A DNA stretch of 61,706 nt from Gammaproteobacteria bacterium (GTDB taxonomy: Bacteria > Pseudomonadota > Gammaproteobacteria > UBA1113), in NCBI GenBank assembly GCA_021773305.1, contig JAJFKH010000070.1, positions 1 through 61,706 on the forward strand. Reading direction: 5' to 3'. The position numbers were made by a program, and so were the translations under genes. Position 1 is the stretch's first letter, and each line of letters starts with the position of its first letter. The notes below the pieces were generated by a model. It worked only from the letters and a program-made list of their open reading frames with translations. It searched no databases and was not told the DNA's origin. Shown here in pieces: positions 18,645 through 28,640 of the stretch.

Positions 18645-18917
18645 ATGTTAGGCGCAGCCAATAAAGCTGAAGTGATAAAAGAACACCAGCGGGCCACCGG
18701 AGATACTGGCTCATCAGAGGTACAGATTGCTTTATTAACCACCCGTATTCGCGATCTTCAGGGACATTTTAGCGATCATAAAAAAGATAATCACTCTAGA
18801 ATGGGGTTGATGCGTATGGTCGCAACTCGGCGTAAATTGCTTAAGTATTTGAAAAGAAAAGATCTTGAACTTTATCGTCAACTTATTGAAAAATTGGGTC
18901 TTCGTGACTCTCAGTAA
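18645..18917 (+). CDS. rpsO: 30S ribosomal protein S15
   Basis: 90 residues. Contains [35 protein letters not shown] and [12 protein letters not shown], the conserved S15 core that binds the three-way junction of 16S rRNA. GGGAGAA precedes the ATG. It is followed after 25 bases by pnp, the standard arrangement. Confidence 0.98.
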   Translation: MLGAANKAEVIKEHQRATGDTGSSEVQIALLTTRIRDLQGHFSDHKKDNHSRMGLMRMVATRRKLLKYLKRKDLELYRQLIEKLGLRDSQ

Positions 18918-18942
18918 CCCTTTATTGTAGGAATATATATAC

Positions 18943-21063
18943 GTGAATGCAGCAAAAAACACATTTCATTATGGTAACCACCAAGTTGTTATCGAAACAG
19001 GTATAGTCGCACGCCAGGCCACAGCTGCTGTGATGGTGAATATGGATGATACGGTGGTATTGGTCTCCGTCGTGGGAGATAAAAATTTATCAGAAGGCCG
19101 AGACTTCTTTCCTTTGACAATTAATTACCAAGAGCGAACCTATGCTGCTGGAAAAATTCCTGGGGGATATTTTAAACGGGAAGCTAGGCCATCAGAAAAG
19201 GAAGTATTAACTTCTCGGTTGATTGATAGGCCTCTACGTCCGCTATTTCCTGAAGGATTTCGTCAAGAGGTGCAGGTTGTGGCCACTGTCATGTCCCTCA
19301 ACCCTGAAGTCGATCCGGATATTCCTGCGATGATTGGTGCGTCTGCTGCCCTTGCTATTTCTGGGATCCCTTTCAAGGGGCCGATTGCTGCGGCAAGAGT
19401 GGGTTATAAAGATGGACAATATTTACTAAATCCTCTTATGAGCGAACTTGCAGACTCTGAGTTGAATTTAGTTGTGGCGGGTACCAAAGATGCGGTGTTG
19501 ATGGTTGAGTCTGAAGCAAAAGAACTCTCTGAAGAAACCATGCTGGGTGCAGTGGTTTATGGTCATGAGCAGATGCAAGTTGTTATCAATGCAATTAACG
19601 AATTGAAAGAAGTGGCTTCCCGACCTCGTTGGGATTGGTCAGCTCAAGAGAAAGATGAGCCATTGTATCAACGAGTTCAGGCCTTCATTGGTGCTGACGT
19701 GGCGAGCGCTTATCAGATCCATGACAAAATGACTCGTTCTGAAAAAATTGAAGGGCTGCAAGAGAAAGTTCTGGATAAATTTTGTCCGGAAGATTGTGAT
19801 GATGAGGATTACCTTGAGCCGAGTGTTATTTCTAAAATCTTTTCTAGTATCGAGAAATCTACGGTGCGGGAACAAATTCTTTCAGGCAGTCCTCGTATCG
19901 ATGGTCGAGACTTGAAAACAGTGCGGCCTATCACAGTTAAGATAGGTATTTTGCCGAGGGTTCATGGTTCTGCTTTATTTACCCGAGGGGAAACCCAAGC
20001 TATTGTTACCACCACACTGGGAACAGGTCGAGATGCTCAAGTGATTGATGCTCTAGAGGGCGAACGTAAAGATCAATTTTTACTCCATTATAACTTCCCT
20101 CCTTACTGTGTGGGAGAAACAGGCTTTATGGGTTCGCCTAAACGACGTGAAATTGGTCACGGGCGTTTGGCTCGACGCGCTCTTGAAGCGGTTTTACCTG
20201 ATCAAGAAACATTTCCCTACGTGCTTCGTGTGGTTTCTGAAATCACCGAATCTAATGGTTCAAGCTCCATGGCGTCGGCCTGTGGTGCAAGCTTAGCCAT
20301 GATGGACGCTGGTGTGCCCATCAAATCTCAAGTTGCAGGTATTGCTATGGGGTTGGTCAAAGAAGGCGATCGCCATGCCGTATTAACAGATATTCTGGGC
20401 GATGAAGATCACCTTGGTGATATGGATTTTAAAGTAGCAGGAACATCCAGTGGTATAACAGCGTTACAAATGGACATTAAGATCGAAGGCATTACCAAAA
20501 GTATTATGGAGCAAGCTTTAGAGCAAGCTAAAGAAGGGCGGTTACATATTCTTCAAGTCATGAATGAAGCAATTAACGCACCTCGTGAAGAAATGTCAGA
20601 CTATGCTCCGCGAATATTCAATATGAAGATTAATCCTGAGAAAATTCGTGATGTCATTGGTAAAGGTGGTGCTACGATTCGGGAAATTATTGAGAAGACA
20701 GGCGTGAGCATTGATATTTCTGATGATGGTGTTGTGAGTATCGCTTCCAGTGATAATGAAGCGGCTCAAGCGGCGATTGCTGAAGTCGAAGGAATTATTG
20801 CAGAAGCTGAGGTGGGTAAAATTTATCAAGGAAAAGTGACTAAGATCGTTGATTTTGGTGCTTTTGTGAATATTTTGCCTGGGAAAGATGGTTTGGTGCA
20901 TATTTCTCAAATTAGCGATCAACGGATTGAAGATGTTCGAACCGTGTTGTCTGAAGGTCAAGAAGTGGATGTTAAAGTCCTAGAAATTGATCGCCAGGGC
21001 CGTATCCGTTTGAGTATGAAAGCGATAGAAGAGGCAATGTCTCAACAAGAAAGCCTATCTTAA
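18943..21063 (+). CDS. pnp: Polynucleotide phosphorylase
   Basis: 3'-5' phosphorolytic exoribonuclease of 706 residues (E. coli 711), core of the RNA degradosome. Two RNase PH domains ([20 protein letters not shown] in the first; [23 protein letters not shown]-type motif in the second), an all-alpha linker, a KH domain with [12 protein letters not shown] (about 570) and an S1 domain at about 625-695 ([21 protein letters not shown]). Start is the GTG at 18943 after TAGGA. Confidence 0.98.
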   Translation: MNAAKNTFHYGNHQVVIETGIVARQATAAVMVNMDDTVVLVSVVGDKNLSEGRDFFPLTINYQERTYAAGKIPGGYFKREARPSEKEVLTSRLIDRPLRPLFPEGFRQEVQVVATVMSLNPEVDPDIPAMIGASAALAISGIPFKGPIAAARVGYKDGQYLLNPLMSELADSELNLVVAGTKDAVLMVESEAKELSEETMLGAVVYGHEQMQVVINAINELKEVASRPRWDWSAQEKDEPLYQRVQAFIGADVASAYQIHDKMTRSEKIEGLQEKVLDKFCPEDCDDEDYLEPSVISKIFSSIEKSTVREQILSGSPRIDGRDLKTVRPITVKIGILPRVHGSALFTRGETQAIVTTTLGTGRDAQVIDALEGERKDQFLLHYNFPPYCVGETGFMGSPKRREIGHGRLARRALEAVLPDQETFPYVLRVVSEITESNGSSSMASACGASLAMMDAGVPIKSQVAGIAMGLVKEGDRHAVLTDILGDEDHLGDMDFKVAGTSSGITALQMDIKIEGITKSIMEQALEQAKEGRLHILQVMNEAINAPREEMSDYAPRIFNMKINPEKIRDVIGKGGATIREIIEKTGVSIDISDDGVVSIASSDNEAAQAAIAEVEGIIAEAEVGKIYQGKVTKIVDFGAFVNILPGKDGLVHISQISDQRIEDVRTVLSEGQEVDVKVLEIDRQGRIRLSMKAIEEAMSQQESLS

Positions 21064-21107
21064 ATCTAGTTTTCGTAGTAGTTACTTTTGACTACTTTAA
21101 AGGCTTA

Positions 21108-21136
21108 AGCCCCTTGTTTTTATAAAGCAAGGGGCT
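21108..21136. terminator. Hairpin downstream of pnp, in a 342-bp spacer
   Basis: AGCCCCTTG pairs with CAAGGGGCT across an 11-nt loop, extendable by a G-U pair and three T-A pairs. No T run follows, so it may be a processed or factor-dependent 3' end. The remaining spacer (21137-21405) also has a small hairpin GTCTAT-TCCG-ATAGAC at 21325-21340. I see no convincing gene there. Confidence 0.45.
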
Positions 21137-21405
21137 AGTTATGGTTGCCAGCCAAAAACCAGCCTTACCTGTATGAGAAGACATTTGCTGATGATTTTGA
21201 TCGACTGGATGCGGCGAATAAGTGTATGACCCATAGACATAGGTAACACTTAACATTGGGATAGCCCTGCCAATCTCACATGAAATTTCTTGCCTTTTTT
21301 TCAAAAATGGTCTTAAATCAAGAAGTCTATTCCGATAGACATGGATAGGAATATTAATATGCTGCCTTGTTGGCGGTGTGACTACTTGGAAAAAATGGAG
21401 TTGTT

Positions 21406-21816
21406 ATGAAAACTAAAATGAGATTTGTGTTGGGCTTTTTGTGTCTTGCTTTTGTGAGCAGTGTGTGGGCTAGCAGCGACTTGCGCAAAGCTATTTCCAT
21501 TGAATTTGATAATGATGGTAATGGTCTAGCAACTCTGACTGACGTTAGGTTGCAGGGTGCTGATTGGGCGATTGTTCCGTCATATACTGTGGCTCCCCAT
21601 CAAGCGACGATGATTCATGCGACCCCAGTTTATGGCTTGGGTGATGGTATTGGAGCTTTTACCTATCAAGGTGAGGATGCTAGTTGTGCGGTTACTTTTG
21701 ACATGACCACGGGTGAAGTTGATTTAGAAGTCTCTGGCTCTGGTGACTGTGAAAAAGTTGTATTCAACGAAGATACTGATGATAGTATCAAAGTGATTAT
21801 CCACGCCGATATTTAA
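21406..21816 (+). CDS. Small secreted protein of unknown function
   Basis: 136 residues. A signal peptide (about 1-22, cleavage after SSVWA) is followed by a beta-rich mature part with two Cys that could form a disulfide, and a segment GLGDGIGAFTYQGEDASC. That Gly-rich stretch followed by a tyrosine strand faintly recalls aegerolysin-like small secreted beta proteins, but the match is too weak to name. Own transcription unit: long spacer upstream, strong terminator downstream. Confidence 0.7.
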   Translation: MKTKMRFVLGFLCLAFVSSVWASSDLRKAISIEFDNDGNGLATLTDVRLQGADWAIVPSYTVAPHQATMIHATPVYGLGDGIGAFTYQGEDASCAVTFDMTTGEVDLEVSGSGDCEKVVFNEDTDDSIKVIIHADI

Positions 21817-21832
21817 ATTTTTTTGTACAGTG

Positions 21833-21865
21833 AAAAGCCTTGGTTTCATACCAAGGCTTTTTTTT
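21833..21865. terminator. Bidirectional terminator between the secreted protein and folE
   Basis: AAAAGCCTTGG, loop TTTCATA, CCAAGGCTTTTTTTT. The perfect stem has T runs usable from both strands and sits between two converging genes. Confidence 0.85.
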
Positions 21866-21871
21866 AGGTTT

Positions 21872-22420
21872 TTAGCGATTAATAAGCGTTAAAAACTCAT
21901 TCCGTGTGGTGGGTTGATTTCTGAAGCAGCCCAGCATGACAGAAGAACTCATCACAGAATTTTGTTTTTCAACCCCTCGCATCATCATGCACAAATGTTG
22001 TGCTTCAATGATAACGCCAACCCCGGATGCATTGGTCGCTGTCATCAGCGATTCTGCAATTTGTTTGGTCAATGTTTCTTGAATTTGTAAGCGTCTGGCA
22101 TAAAGATCGACAATTCTGGCTATTTTGGACAAGCCAATGACTTTCCCGGTAGGGATATATGCAACATGGCATTTACCAATAAAGGGTAATAAATGGTGCT
22201 CACACAGAGAATAAAGTTCAATATTTTTGACAATAACCATTTCATCCGTATCGGAATCGAAGATAGCATTATTCACAATATCATCTAGAGAATGATTATA
22301 GCCTTGGGTAAGAAATTTAATGGCCTTAGCGGCTCGTTCAGGGGTTTTAACTAACCCTTGGCGGGAGGGATCTTCGCCAATATGTTCAATAAGTTGAGTG
22401 TAAAGCGATTCTAATTCCAT
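21872..22420 (-). CDS. folE: GTP cyclohydrolase I (FolE)
   Basis: 182 residues. Converts GTP to 7,8-dihydroneopterin triphosphate, the first step of folate/pterin synthesis. The zinc ligands are visible: Cys73 and His76 in [10 protein letters not shown] and Cys144 in HLCMMMRGV. Type I family length, no N-terminal extension. It lies 48 bases downstream of the HIT gene on the same strand and may be cotranscribed with it. Confidence 0.97.
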   Translation of the reverse strand: MELESLYTQLIEHIGEDPSRQGLVKTPERAAKAIKFLTQGYNHSLDDIVNNAIFDSDTDEMVIVKNIELYSLCEHHLLPFIGKCHVAYIPTGKVIGLSKIARIVDLYARRLQIQETLTKQIAESLMTATNASGVGVIIEAQHLCMMMRGVEKQNSVMSSSVMLGCFRNQPTTRNEFLTLINR

Positions 22421-22468
22421 CGGGTGTGCAACCTGGTTATTGTTGGTGAGCCAAGATTGTAACAGTAA

Positions 22469-22810
22469 TTAACCGGGTGGCCAATGGAGAGAGCGGCCTC
22501 CCAATAGGTGCAAATGAATGTGATAGACGGCTTGGCCACCATCAGCGTTACAGTTCATGACCATGCGGTATCCTGGCTCCGCAATATCAAGTTTCTTTGC
22601 AAGATCGGTTGCCAGGATAAGCATTGCGCCAATCAAGCTCCCATCGTTTGCTTGTAAATCATTGGTGGTAGTAATGTGTTTTTTAGGAATAATTAATTTA
22701 TGTATAGGCGCTTTTGGATCAATGTCATCAAATGCGAGGATCTGTTTATCCTCGTAAATGATATTGGAGGGTATTTCTTTGTTGATAATCTTGCAAAATA
22801 AGCAATCCAT
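22469..22810 (-). CDS. hinT: HIT-family nucleotide-binding protein (HinT-like)
   Basis: 113 residues. The histidine triad HIHLHLL (His97, His99, His101) is near the C-terminus, with CLFCKIINKEIPS at the start and HKLIIPKKHI in the middle. HinT proteins hydrolyse purine nucleoside phosphoramidates. The C-terminus RSLHWPPG matches bacterial HinT. Divergent from trhO. Confidence 0.95.
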   Translation of the reverse strand: MDCLFCKIINKEIPSNIIYEDKQILAFDDIDPKAPIHKLIIPKKHITTTNDLQANDGSLIGAMLILATDLAKKLDIAEPGYRMVMNCNADGGQAVYHIHLHLLGGRSLHWPPG

Positions 22811-22912
22811 GTGTTGATCCTATGGGAAATCCAGCCTGGAATCTATTGTATATGCTTCTTTGCTGTTCTACCATACGGTACTCAACATGCAATCCTATCA
22901 GTGAGTTCAGCC

Positions 22913-23722
22913 ATGCCTCTAACAAATATAGCCGCGTATAAATTTGTGCCATTGAGCCACCTTGAAGAATTACGAGAAAATTTATTGGAAAAAGGCCAAC
23001 AGTTTGATTTAAAAGGAACAATTTTACTCAGCGAAGAAGGGATCAACCAATTTTTGGTGGGCCAATCGGATAATATTGAGCGTTATAAGTCTTACATGGC
23101 TAATGATAAACGCTTTTGTGATTTATCCTATCGAGAAAGTTATTCTGAAAAAGCACCTTTTAAGAAGCTCCGAGTTAAAATAAAATCTGAAATTGTGACG
23201 ATTCGAGATGATACGGTCAAGGTTGAAGAGCCTCATCGTCGCTCTATTTTGCCTCAGCAATTTCATCAATGGTTGGCTGAGGGGAAAGAGATGACGGTAT
23301 TGGATACTCGCAATCAGTTTGAGGTAAAACTAGGTGCTTTTGAAAGAACAGAAGATCTTCAGCTAAAAGGATTTAATGAATTTCCCGAGGCTGTGAGGCG
23401 CTTAGGAGAAGCAAAAAAGAAACAGCCTACGGTTATATTTTGTACGGGCGGTATTCGTTGTGAAAAAGCAGCCCCGGTGCTTGAGAGAGAGGGTTTTGAA
23501 GAGGTCTATCAGCTAGAAGGCGGGATCTTGAATTATTTTGAACAATGTGGTGATGATTATTTTACAGGTGAATGTTTTGTTTTTGATGACCGCATTACAG
23601 TGGATGGCAAGTTACAAGAAACGGGTACGCTCCTTTGTAGCAAATGTCAGACAATATTAGAGGATCCGGATCTGGTACGAGAGTTACGGCCTGCGGAACG
23701 CCGGTGCCTGGACTGCCAGTAA
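22913..23722 (+). CDS. trhO: tRNA uridine(34) hydroxylase TrhO (rhodanese family, YceA-like)
   Basis: Catalyses O2-dependent 5-hydroxylation of wobble uridine 34 in the family as known. An N-terminal ferredoxin-like half ([17 protein letters not shown]) is followed by a rhodanese domain with catalytic Cys177 in [13 protein letters not shown], then a C-terminal Cys-rich tail (LLCSKCQ and CLDCQ, possible zinc site). The frame is open from 22811, but the ATG at 22913 begins [14 protein letters not shown], the normal family start, giving 269 residues. Confidence 0.92.
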   Translation: MPLTNIAAYKFVPLSHLEELRENLLEKGQQFDLKGTILLSEEGINQFLVGQSDNIERYKSYMANDKRFCDLSYRESYSEKAPFKKLRVKIKSEIVTIRDDTVKVEEPHRRSILPQQFHQWLAEGKEMTVLDTRNQFEVKLGAFERTEDLQLKGFNEFPEAVRRLGEAKKKQPTVIFCTGGIRCEKAAPVLEREGFEEVYQLEGGILNYFEQCGDDYFTGECFVFDDRITVDGKLQETGTLLCSKCQTILEDPDLVRELRPAERRCLDCQ

Positions 23723-23774
23723 CAAACTCGCTATAATCCCAGCTTCCATAAAATTAGCAAAGGCAGGAGTGAGC

Positions 23775-24323
23775 ATGAATCTAGAGAAATTAGGTTATGG
23801 TGATAACGCACCGGATATGGTTAATGTCATCATAGAAATTCCTGCTCACAGCGCCCCCGTGAAATATGAAGTGGATAAAGATAGCGGTGCGTTATTTGTG
23901 GATCGATTTATGGCAACAGCGATGTTTTATCCATGCAATTATGGTTACGTCCCCCATACACTGTCTGAAGATGGCGATCCTGTGGATGTCTTGGTGGTCA
24001 CGCCGGTACCGCTTATTTCCGGATCTGTTATTAAAGCGCGACCTATTGGTATGCTTAATATGACCGATGAATCCGGGGTGGATGCTAAAATTTTGGCCGT
24101 TCCTGCGGATAAACTATCTGTACAATACCGAGACATTCAAAATCCTAATGATGTACCTTCTCATTTACTCCAGTCCATTAGCCATTTCTTCGAGCATTAT
24201 AAAGACTTAGAAGAAGGTAAGTGGGTCAAAGTTGAAGGTTGGGCCGATGCTCAAGCGGCAAAAGATGAGATTAATAAGAGTATTCAGCGTTGCCAAAGCC
24301 ACGTAGAGTTGCCGAAGATCTGA
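23775..24323 (+). CDS. ppa: Inorganic pyrophosphatase
   Basis: 182 residues, soluble family I. Hydrolyses pyrophosphate to drive biosynthesis. Motifs: [30 protein letters not shown] and [10 protein letters not shown], which carries the metal-binding aspartates. The ATG at 23775 is chosen because GGCAGGAG overlaps the earlier in-frame GTG at 23769. Confidence 0.97.
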   Translation: MNLEKLGYGDNAPDMVNVIIEIPAHSAPVKYEVDKDSGALFVDRFMATAMFYPCNYGYVPHTLSEDGDPVDVLVVTPVPLISGSVIKARPIGMLNMTDESGVDAKILAVPADKLSVQYRDIQNPNDVPSHLLQSISHFFEHYKDLEEGKWVKVEGWADAQAAKDEINKSIQRCQSHVELPKI

Positions 24324-24432
24324 AAATTAATATAAAAAAAGCTTGTTTTTATCATTCTGTTAGGGTGATAATAGTCGGAACCTGTACCAGGTTGTAGGGG
24401 CGGTAATTTTTGACTAGGGAGACAAGGGATTG

Positions 24433-26223
24433 ATGTTTAAATTCAGTCAATGGAAGCCAGTATGGCTAAATATTCGCCTGTATGAGTTTTTGCTAGCAAT
24501 GTTAGGCTGCATGGTTTGCAGTCAAGCAGGTGCTGATTCGCTTCGTGATGCTATCCACCAAACCCTCGTTAACCATCCCGAAATTCTTAGCTCCCAAGCT
24601 GAGGAAAAAGCAGCTGCCCATGATATTCGGGAAGCTCAAGGTGGTTATTTGCCGAGTTTGGACTTGTTTGCAGGTTTCGGAAAGGAAAATACCGATAACC
24701 CAGCAACCCGAGGAACCGGGAGAGGCTCACGAACATTTACTCGACAGGAAAGTGAATTTCAACTTGAACAGTTACTCTGGGATGGCGGTTTTGTTAAGAA
24801 CCGCATCGGTGAGCGGCGTCATCTACACGAGCGTACCGGTTACCAAGTTTCTGAGGATCAGGAGCGCTTAGCCTTTGAAGCGGCTAGGGCTTACCTCAGC
24901 ATCAAACGTGATAACGAACTTGTGGAAGTATCAAAGCTTGATGTGCGCGCCCATGATGAAACTCTCGTTAAAGTGAAGCGACGACTTCAGGCAGGTGCTG
25001 GTAGGCGCTCTGAAATTAACTTGGTGGATAGCCGATTGCAATTGGCTCATTCTCGATTAGTTCTTGCGAGAAGCAATTTACAAGACGCACAAGTTAATTA
25101 CGAGAAAGTGGTCGGTGTGAAGCCAGCAAGCCATTTGCCTATGCCAGTTGTACCGACGAACATGCCTCCTTCACTGACCCAAGCTCAGGATATGGGACTT
25201 CAGACAAGCCCAGCTATTGCGGCTTTCCAGGCGGAGTTTGATGCGACGACCAATGCGATTGGGGTTGCTAAATCAACTTTTTATCCTCGCTTAACCTTTG
25301 ACGTTGAAGGATCTTGGAGTGATAATCTCGATGGCATCAAGGGTTACAACAATGATTTGCTTGCCGTGGTTCGAATGCATTACAACGTATTGCGTGGCGG
25401 TAGCGACAAGGCGGCAATGAATGCTGCTATTGATCGGCGTGCTTCGGCTAATTTTGCATTGGAAAATGCAAAGCGAACCTTACGTGAAGATATTGGTTTA
25501 GCCTGGATTGATTGGCAAAACGCTAAGGGACGGGTTAAACATTTACGTATCCACAGAGATGAAAGTTTAGAGGTCTATAAAGCGTACCAAAAACAATTTC
25601 AACTGGGTCAACGGACTTTGTTTGACTTGTTAAATGCTCAAGTAGAGTATTATGGCGCGCGCCGTGATCTTATCGCTGATGTCTATGAAGAGAAGATTTC
25701 TCGCTATCGGATCTTATCCACCATGGGGCGTTTGGTTCACACAGTGTCTCATCATAATGCACGGCATAATCTAAGACAGGTTGATAAGCCACCAGTATTG
25801 GTTTCTAAAAAAAGTGATGTAGCAACAGCTCCTAAGCTGGCTTCAAAAGAAGCCTTCAAGGGATCTCCTACGAAGATGGCAGTAGCCCAGCAGGCTATAG
25901 CAGTTAAGATTAACCCCGTTAATTCTAAAGTAGTAGATGCCACTCGGCTAGCAGCTGCTAAGCATTACACTCTTCAGTTAATGGCGAGTAAAGATCGGCA
26001 TGCGGTGGATGATTTCGTTGTTGCCCATCATTTACAAGGCAATGCTACTATCCATACTGTCCATGTGAATGGCAGTCGATGGTTTCGCCTATCCTATGGC
26101 GATTACCCCAATATCGCTGCTGCGAGAGCTGCAAAGGGAGCACTACCAAGAGACTTAGCTGGATTAACGCCTATGGTGCGTAATGTAGCATTGGTTTCTG
26201 CTGATACGTCTAATCACGCATAA
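24433..26223 (+). CDS. TolC-family outer-membrane channel fused to a C-terminal SPOR domain
   Basis: 596 residues from the ATG at 24433 (ACAAGGG upstream). A signal peptide ends near residue 34 (SQAGA). Residues 35-440 form two TolC-like halves with ALxxHPEI-type and LDLFAGFGKE-type motifs and the coiled-coil barrel repeats. A Lys/Ala-rich linker (about 450-505) leads to a SPOR domain at about 510-585 (YTLQLMASKDRHAVDDFV to WFRLSYGDYPNIAAARAA). SPOR domains bind stretches of peptidoglycan stripped of stem peptides, mainly at division septa. Ordinary TolC proteins lack this domain. It lies 236 bases upstream of the ABC and HlyD genes and completes the third T1SS. Confidence 0.88.
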   Translation: MFKFSQWKPVWLNIRLYEFLLAMLGCMVCSQAGADSLRDAIHQTLVNHPEILSSQAEEKAAAHDIREAQGGYLPSLDLFAGFGKENTDNPATRGTGRGSRTFTRQESEFQLEQLLWDGGFVKNRIGERRHLHERTGYQVSEDQERLAFEAARAYLSIKRDNELVEVSKLDVRAHDETLVKVKRRLQAGAGRRSEINLVDSRLQLAHSRLVLARSNLQDAQVNYEKVVGVKPASHLPMPVVPTNMPPSLTQAQDMGLQTSPAIAAFQAEFDATTNAIGVAKSTFYPRLTFDVEGSWSDNLDGIKGYNNDLLAVVRMHYNVLRGGSDKAAMNAAIDRRASANFALENAKRTLREDIGLAWIDWQNAKGRVKHLRIHRDESLEVYKAYQKQFQLGQRTLFDLLNAQVEYYGARRDLIADVYEEKISRYRILSTMGRLVHTVSHHNARHNLRQVDKPPVLVSKKSDVATAPKLASKEAFKGSPTKMAVAQQAIAVKINPVNSKVVDATRLAAAKHYTLQLMASKDRHAVDDFVVAHHLQGNATIHTVHVNGSRWFRLSYGDYPNIAAARAAKGALPRDLAGLTPMVRNVALVSADTSNHA

Positions 26224-26234
26224 TTTATAAATAC

Positions 26235-26260
26235 GCCGGGGAGTTCATCCTCGGCATCTT
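26235..26260 (+). terminator. Terminator-like hairpin after the TolC-SPOR gene
   Basis: GCCGGGGA, loop GTTCA, TCCTCGGC (one G-T pair), followed by the weak T-rich stretch ATCTTTCTTC. It is 12 bases after the stop codon. The remaining spacer up to 26459 is AT-rich and probably contains a promoter for the ABC-HlyD pair. Confidence 0.55.
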
Positions 26261-26459
26261 TCTTCATCATCATCTATACTTTGTCTTGGGGCCTATGGTT
26301 TAATTTTTGTAAAATTTTTACTCAAATTAAGTCAAATGTAGTTTTTCCTAAAAAATTTTTGATAACAGCAGATAACTATTCAGTAATGGATTTTATCTTA
26401 GATCCCGCAGCTGCGTTTAGCAGAGGGTTCTAAGCATATGGGCTAGATGGAGTTTGAGC

Positions 26460-28631
26460 ATGACAGAAGCAGTGTTTGATACATTATCAGACGATTTTTA
26501 CTCAAAATTTGCAGAAAGTCACGATCCCTTATTGCATTGCCTTGTATTAATGACTCAGCTTAAACAGTGTCCAGCATCGGCAGAATCGTTACGAGCCGGA
26601 TTACCCCTTGTCAACAATCGTTTCACTCCAGAGTTATTTATTAGAGCTGCGGAACGTGTTGGGCTGACGTCAAAATTGGTGAAAAGAGATCTTAAGCAAA
26701 TTTCCCCTTTGGTGCTGCCTGTCGTGATCCTACTGAAAAATGGTCATGCTTGTGTGTTGACTCATTTGGACAAAAGTGGAAATGGAGAAATTATTTTTCC
26801 AGAGATAGGGGATGGAAAAAAGATAGTTGCGCTCAAAGAATTAGAAAAGCAATATTCAGGATATGTGTTTTTTATTCAACAGCAATATGATTATGAGAGT
26901 CGAACCGAAGATTTAGATACGAGTAAAAAACCAAACTCATGGTTTTGGGGAACCTTGTGGCGTTTTCGTCGCTATTATTTTCAAGTCATTTTAGCGTCTT
27001 TTTTCATTAATTTATTCGCTATAGCCATGCCACTTTTTATCATGAATGTTTATGATAGAGTTGTGCCAAACTATGCGATAGAAACCCTTTGGGTTTTGGC
27101 TTCTGGCGTTATTCTTGTTTTTGGTTTTGATTTTTTGATGCGAACTTTAAGAGCTTTTTTTATTGAAACCACAGGGAAAAAAGTTGATATCATTTTAGCG
27201 AGCAGGCTTTTTCAGCAAGCGATGAATATACGAATGAGTGCGAAACCGAAATCAACGGGTGTTGAGGCCAATTATATTCGCCAATTTGAATATGTTCGAG
27301 AATTTTTCACTTCAGCTTCTATTGCAGCCCTTGCAGACTTACCATTTATCATATTGTTTATCGGCATTATTTATCTATTGGCGGGAAGTATTGCTGTGAT
27401 CCCTTTAGTGGCTGTGCCTATCTTGTTTTTAATGGCTGTTTTGGTAAGTGTTCCATTAAGACAATTTATGAAAAAATCTTTTCAAGGAAATTCGCAAAAA
27501 CATGCTATTTTAATCGAGTCACTCAATAATATTGAAGTGATAAAAAGTGTCTCTGCTGAAGGAGCTATGCTTTCTCGTTGGGAGCGAGCCGTTGGATTAA
27601 GTGCTAATGCTTCTGTGCGAGCCAGGCTATTATCCCAATTAGCAGTAAATTTAAGTGTTATTACTCACTATTTAGTCATGATCTTTGTGGTCGTCTCTTG
27701 TGTTTACTTGGTAGGGGCACGAGAATTAACCGTAGGCGGATTAATTGCATGTACTATTTTAAGTGGCCGAGCGCTGTCTCCTATGGGGCAAATTACAGCC
27801 TTATTAACCCGTTACCAAATGGCAAAAATATCTTTAGGGATATTAAATAATATGATGGATTTACCGGTTGATAGACCGGATAAACATAGCTTTTTGCATC
27901 GACCAAAATTTGATGGTGCAATTGATGTCGACGATGTTTATTTTAAATATGATGATAAAGATATTGACTTGCTAAAAGGCGTGAGTCTGAATATTAAACC
28001 CGGTGAGCGTATCGGTGTGATTGGTAGTATGGGATCAGGAAAGACCACATTACTTAAATTGCTGATGGGATTTTACCAAGCTGAAACTGGAGCAATTCGA
28101 TTTGATGGTACCGATATGGCTCAAATTGATCCTGCAGATTTACGGCGAAACATTGGTTACGTTTCTCAGGATCCAAAATTATTTTCTGGAACGGTTCGAG
28201 ACAACATCAGCATGAAAGCTCCTTGGGCAGATGATCAGGCAATATTGGATGCTGCCAAAGTATCTGGTGCGGATAGCTTCATCAATCGTCATCCGGCAGG
28301 ATTTGATATGCCAGTGGGTGAAAATGGTCAGGGAATGTCAGGTGGCCAATGCCAGGCAATTACAATTGCTAGGGCAATGTTATTTTCCCCTTCAATCTTG
28401 CTTTTTGATGAGCCTACAAGCTGTATGGATAATAGTACAGAAAAATTATTTATTGATAATATCAATAAATATGCAAAAGATTCCACCTTGGTGGTAGTGA
28501 CCCACAAGATGTCATTGTTAGAGTTGGCCGATCGATTGTTAGTCGTTCAAAATGGAAAGATTGTTGCAGATGGTGCGAAAGAACAAGTCTTGAGTGCATT
28601 GAAACAATTACAGCAGGGACGTGATGAGTAA
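26460..28631 (+). CDS. T1SS ABC exporter, LapB-type, with C39-like N-domain (third T1SS)
   Basis: 723 residues from the ATG at 26460 (GGAG seven bases upstream; an in-frame TTG at 26454 is less likely). C39-like domain at about 1-135 with DPLLHCLVLMTQL, as in LapB-type exporters with a non-catalytic domain. Six membrane segments in about 165-440 (MPLFIMNVYDRVVPN), then a complete NBD: Walker A GSMGSGKT (about 522-529), signature MSGGQCQA, Walker B ILLFDEPTS and switch His in VVTHKM. Unlike the two left-hand cassettes it is a normal homodimer-capable ATPase. It is followed after nine bases by the giant HlyD gene. Confidence 0.94.
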   Translation: MTEAVFDTLSDDFYSKFAESHDPLLHCLVLMTQLKQCPASAESLRAGLPLVNNRFTPELFIRAAERVGLTSKLVKRDLKQISPLVLPVVILLKNGHACVLTHLDKSGNGEIIFPEIGDGKKIVALKELEKQYSGYVFFIQQQYDYESRTEDLDTSKKPNSWFWGTLWRFRRYYFQVILASFFINLFAIAMPLFIMNVYDRVVPNYAIETLWVLASGVILVFGFDFLMRTLRAFFIETTGKKVDIILASRLFQQAMNIRMSAKPKSTGVEANYIRQFEYVREFFTSASIAALADLPFIILFIGIIYLLAGSIAVIPLVAVPILFLMAVLVSVPLRQFMKKSFQGNSQKHAILIESLNNIEVIKSVSAEGAMLSRWERAVGLSANASVRARLLSQLAVNLSVITHYLVMIFVVVSCVYLVGARELTVGGLIACTILSGRALSPMGQITALLTRYQMAKISLGILNNMMDLPVDRPDKHSFLHRPKFDGAIDVDDVYFKYDDKDIDLLKGVSLNIKPGERIGVIGSMGSGKTTLLKLLMGFYQAETGAIRFDGTDMAQIDPADLRRNIGYVSQDPKLFSGTVRDNISMKAPWADDQAILDAAKVSGADSFINRHPAGFDMPVGENGQGMSGGQCQAITIARAMLFSPSILLFDEPTSCMDNSTEKLFIDNINKYAKDSTLVVVTHKMSLLELADRLLVVQNGKIVADGAKEQVLSALKQLQQGRDE

Positions 28632-28640
28632 GGCAAACCT

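Noticed and set aside
21092-21304. 70-codon minus-strand open frame after pnp
   Set aside because: Covers the pnp downstream hairpin, lacks a good ribosome-binding site and family-like features.
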